Positions 61,595 to 64,000 of a stretch of DNA of 64,000 bases are shown piece after piece. Source of the stretch: Cellulomonas sp. PhB143 (GTDB taxonomy: Bacteria > Actinomycetota > Actinomycetes > Actinomycetales > Cellulomonadaceae); assembly GCF_003752595.1 (NCBI RefSeq), contig NZ_RKIJ01000009.1, positions 124,001 to 188,000 on the forward strand, written 5' to 3'. A program made the position numbers and the translations under genes. The notes below the pieces were generated by a model. It had not been told where the DNA came from. It was given only the letters and a program-made list of their open reading frames with translations, and searched no databases. How positions within the stretch are numbered: the stretch's first letter is position 1; each line of letters starts with the position of its first letter.

Positions 61595-61618
61595 ACGACG
61601 GGTTCGGAGGGACGACCG

Positions 61619-62362
61619 TCAGCGCACGTCGACAAAGTCGCCGGTGCTGACGTGTGACGCGTAGAGCGAGTTGCCGGCGTAGGTGGCGCTCCAGACGCCG
61701 TCCTGCTTGGCCGTAAACCGCTTGGAGTACTTCCCGTGGCTGTTCGTCGTCACGGAGCCGGCGTACCGCTTGGGCGAGGATCCGGTGGGGTCGAAGTAGA
61801 GCTTCACCGTGCGGCCCGAGAAGGGCGTGTAGTAGGCGCTGCCGTAGGACGGGACCTTCAGTGCCTTCACGGTGCCGACGACCGAGATCGCCGAGCCCTT
61901 CTTCACGGGCTCGGGGGTCGCGTTGAGGGAGATCTGTGTCGAGCGCTTCAGGTAGAAGGTGCTCTCGTAGTCGTCACTGATGTAGTCGTAATTGCCATTG
62001 GCGAAGTCCGCCCAGGCGTCGACCCCGACCCACCACTTGCCGACAGGGTTGCTGTTGTCGACGTAGGTGGTTCCCCGCCAGATGTCGCCGCGGCTGGTCG
62101 CCTTAAGCTCGAAGTACTCCCACCCGTATCCGTTGTCCGACTCGAGCGTCACGTCGGGCGCGTCGATCGAATAGCGGCTCGTGCCGTAGAAGTCGACGGT
62201 CACGGTGATCTTTGACTTGCCCGACGACTTCAGCGGCTCGGCCGAGACCTTGACGCTCTGCACGGACAGTGAGTCATCGCTAGCGGCCTGTGCTGGGGCG
62301 GCCATGCCAACCAGGGCAAGGCCGACGGACAGCGCCGAGGCCACGAGGGTCTTCTTCATCAT
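61619..62362 (-). CDS. Secreted protein of unknown function with Ig-like beta modules
   Basis: This is about 247 residues from ATG 62362; Met at 62359 and 62374 are alternatives. A clear signal peptide (MKKTLVASALSVGLALVGMA, ending AQAAS) is followed by two beta-rich halves. The first has SVKVSAEPLKSSGKSKITVT and WWVGVDAWADFANGNYDYIS. The second (TQISLNATPEPVKKGSAISV, GRTVKLYFDPTG, GVWSATYAGNSLYASHVSTG) reads like an extracellular Ig-type repeat common in actinobacterial surface proteins. No catalytic motif, lipobox or sorting signal is seen. It has less extreme amino-acid bias (many Lys, Tyr, Asn) than most proteins here. Function is unknown; likely a cell-surface or secreted protein. Confidence 0.75.
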   Translation of the reverse strand: MMKKTLVASALSVGLALVGMAAPAQAASDDSLSVQSVKVSAEPLKSSGKSKITVTVDFYGTSRYSIDAPDVTLESDNGYGWEYFELKATSRGDIWRGTTYVDNSNPVGKWWVGVDAWADFANGNYDYISDDYESTFYLKRSTQISLNATPEPVKKGSAISVVGTVKALKVPSYGSAYYTPFSGRTVKLYFDPTGSSPKRYAGSVTTNSHGKYSKRFTAKQDGVWSATYAGNSLYASHVSTGDFVDVR

Positions 62363-62407
62363 GGGAGTTCTCATTCGTCCAGGGCGTAGCACCTCTACGC
62401 TGACGGA

Positions 62408-62413
62408 ATCCTA
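62408..62413 (-). promoter_or_regulatory. Putative -10 box (TAGGAT) for the secreted-protein gene
   Basis: On the minus strand TAGGAT lies 45 bp before ATG 62362, giving a short leader. The 134-bp gap to the Trm112-like gene holds nothing else. Confidence 0.4.
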
Positions 62414-62496
62414 GGTGCCCGAAGGCTCCTGGAACGCGTCCGGCGGGTGTCGACCTGGCCACAGCACCGAATTCACCCGCGGTGCTCACAGGCTCG

Positions 62497-62706
62497 CTAC
62501 AACCACCGCGCGTCGCTCTCCAGCAGCACCGGGATCCCGCCGCGCACCGGGTAGGCGAGCGGGCGGTCCGGGTCGGTCGAGTGCAGCTCCGGCGCGCCGT
62601 CGGGCCCGGTGCCGGGCACCAGCCGCGCACCCGTCGCGGGGCACCGCAGGATCTCGCTGACCCAGGGGTCCAGCGCCGGCACGCCGTGGTTCGGGAAGTC
62701 GGTCAT
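62497..62706 (-). CDS. Trm112-like small protein
   Basis: This is a 69-residue protein: VSEILRCPATGARLVPGTGP near the middle and AYPVRGGIPVLLESDARWL at the C-terminus. The latter is the typical ending of Trm112/UPF0434 proteins. The usual CPxC zinc knuckle is reduced to a single CP, as in many bacterial members. In eukaryotes Trm112 activates methyltransferases; bacterial function is unknown. It follows manB by 7 bp on the same strand, a pairing conserved in actinobacteria (e.g. beside the mycobacterial manB/pmmA gene). Confidence 0.85.
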   Translation of the reverse strand: MTDFPNHGVPALDPWVSEILRCPATGARLVPGTGPDGAPELHSTDPDRPLAYPVRGGIPVLLESDARWL

Positions 62707-62713
62707 CGGGTCC

Positions 62714-64000
62714 TCAGCTCTCGTCCGGCTCGCCCGGCTCGTCCGCGCGCACGAGCGACAGGACGTCGTCGCGCACCTTCTCCATGATGTCCTCGTCGGC
62801 CGCCTCGACGTTCAGCCGCAGGAGCGGCTCGGTGTTCGACGCCCGCAGGTTGAACCACCACTGCGGCTGCGCGCCCCAGTGCGAGACCGTCAGCCCGTCG
62901 AGCTCGTCGACCTCGACCGGCCCCGCGCCCTCCTCGGTCACGTAGGCCTGCACGACGCGCGCGCGGGCCGCCGGCACGTCGGCGACGCGGGAGTTGATCT
63001 CGCCCGAGGCCGTGTACGGCTCGTACATCTCCGCCACGACGGACAGCGGGTGCGGCTGGCTGCCGAGCGCCGCCAGGACGTGCAGGGCCGCGAGCATGCC
63101 GGTGTCGGCGAAGAAGAAGTCGCGGAAGTAGTAGTGCGCGCTGTGCTCACCGCCGAAGACGGCGTCGTTCTCGGCCATCTGCGCCTTGATGAACGAGTGC
63201 CCCACACGCGTGCGGACCACGCGGGCGCCGGCGGCGTCGAGGAAGTCCGGGACCGCGCGCGAGGTGATGAGGTTGTGGATGACGGCCGGGTGCTCTGCGC
63301 CCCGTGCCTTTTCCTTCTCGACCTCGCGCAGCCCGACCAGCGCCGTGATGGCCGACGGCGAGACCGGGTCGCCGTGCTCGTCGACCACGAAGCAGCGGTC
63401 GGCGTCCCCGTCGAACGCCAGCCCCAGGTCCGCGTCGTGCTCGACGACGGCCGCCTGCAGGTCGCGCAGGTTCGCCGGCTCGAGGGGGTTGGCCTCGTGG
63501 TTCGGGAACGAGCCGTCGAGCTCCCAGTACAGGGGCACGAGGTCGAGCGGCAGCTCGGGCAGCCCGGCGCCCGTGCCGAGCACGGCCGGCGCGGTGAACC
63601 CGCCCATGCCGTTGCCGGCGTCGATCACGACCTTCAGCGGACGGATCCCGGAGATGTCCACCAGGCCGCGCAGGAACGCGGCGTACTCCGCGAGCATCTC
63701 CCGGTCGCTCACGTCGCCGGCGCGGGGCGCGGCGTCGGGCAGGCCGTCGTCGAGGTAGGACTGGGCGAGGGTCCGCACCTCGGCGAGGCCGGTCTCCTGG
63801 CCCACCGGGCGCGCGCCGGCGCGGCACAGCTTGATCCCGTTGTAGATCGCGGGGTTGTGGCTCGCGGTGAACATCGCCCCGGGCCGGTCGAGGACGCCCG
63901 ACGCGTGGTACAGGCCGTCGGTCGAGCAGAGCCCGATGCGGACGACGTCCACGCCCGCGGAGGTGACGCCCTCGGCGAACGCGTCGACGAGGCCCGGCCC
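62714..64000 (-). CDS. manB: Phosphomannomutase/phosphoglucomutase ManB, cut by window edge at its 5' end
   Basis: The C-terminal 428 codons of an alpha-D-phosphohexomutase are present; the start is off the right edge and the frame is open to 64000. Motifs are the catalytic serine loop MFTASHNPAIYNGIKLCRAG, metal loop LAFDGDADRCFVVDEHGD, sugar-binding loop FGGEHSAHYYFRDFFF and the C-terminal phosphate-binding RASNTEPLLRLNVEA. It interconverts mannose 6- and 1-phosphate (and often glucose phosphates) for GDP-mannose and other nucleotide sugars, supplying envelope glycan synthesis. It is co-directional with the Trm112-like gene. The order matches the actinobacterial manB neighbourhood. Confidence 0.95.
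   Translation of the reverse strand, partial: GPGLVDAFAEGVTSAGVDVVRIGLCSTDGLYHASGVLDRPGAMFTASHNPAIYNGIKLCRAGARPVGQETGLAEVRTLAQSYLDDGLPDAAPRAGDVSDREMLAEYAAFLRGLVDISGIRPLKVVIDAGNGMGGFTAPAVLGTGAGLPELPLDLVPLYWELDGSFPNHEANPLEPANLRDLQAAVVEHDADLGLAFDGDADRCFVVDEHGDPVSPSAITALVGLREVEKEKARGAEHPAVIHNLITSRAVPDFLDAAGARVVRTRVGHSFIKAQMAENDAVFGGEHSAHYYFRDFFFADTGMLAALHVLAALGSQPHPLSVVAEMYEPYTASGEINSRVADVPAARARVVQAYVTEEGAGPVEVDELDGLTVSHWGAQPQWWFNLRASNTEPLLRLNVEAADEDIMEKVRDDVLSLVRADEPGEPDES

Overview
This is chromosomal DNA of a very GC-rich actinobacterium. Codon use, frequent GTG/TTG starts, ATGA/GTGA stop-start overlaps and TANNNT -10 boxes all fit. The mtrA-mtrB-lpqB block, and a teichoic-acid-type wall-polymer locus without mycolic-acid genes, suggest Micrococcales, perhaps Cellulomonas or Promicromonospora relatives; the genus is inference. 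LAYOUT: (1) 1-4658, minus strand: mtrA-mtrB-lpqB and the first codons of a comF-like gene, the conserved cell-envelope two-component module. (2) 4815-12255: a membrane/AAA+ cluster (membrane protein, DUF4129, DUF4350, MoxR, DUF58, a 38-residue membrane peptide, SpoIIM-like, RDD). (3) 12264-15400: ahcY, whose 3' end is copied in a 17-bp tandem array, then an AbiEi/DUF559-like nuclease-fold gene between two direct copies of a palindromic repeat. (4) 15692-18920: a glycine-betaine-type ABC transporter (ATPase with CBS domains, permease, binding protein), closed by a hairpin terminator. (5) 19044-25910: an acyltransferase-3 gene, a four-gene minus-strand glycan operon (two GT2 enzymes, a pyruvyltransferase fusion, an ABC-exporter-like membrane domain without ATPase) and a cation diffusion facilitator. 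(6) 26149-55901: the core of the window, a wall-polymer island. It has five TagB/TagF-type polyol-phosphate transferases, TagE-like glycosyltransferases, a TagGH-type exporter, a LicC-like nucleotidyltransferase, a CytT plus SDR pair resembling a split CDP-ribitol synthase, and a second pyruvyltransferase fusion. Embedded in it are a full PAPS-making set (cysQ, cysD, cysN, a TSUP transporter, cysC) and a sulfotransferase. (7) 55966-62362: a PGRP-type amidase, a GlfT2-like galactofuranosyltransferase, a second acyltransferase-3 paralogue and a secreted protein. (8) 62497-64000: a Trm112-like protein and the start of phosphomannomutase manB. HOW IT FITS: in mycobacteria comF, lpqB, mtrB, mtrA and sahH/ahcY lie in one conserved neighbourhood with manB and a Trm112-like gene a few genes further on. 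Here the same markers sit at both ends, and about 45 kb of osmoprotection and surface-polymer genes lie between. The most interesting inference is that the island makes a phosphodiester-linked (ribitol- and/or glycerol-phosphate) wall polymer decorated with glycosyl, acyl, pyruvyl and probably sulfate groups. CysQ would recycle the PAP left by sulfate transfer. The first-step lipid-phosphate sugar transferase (TagO type) and an LCP ligase are not in the window.
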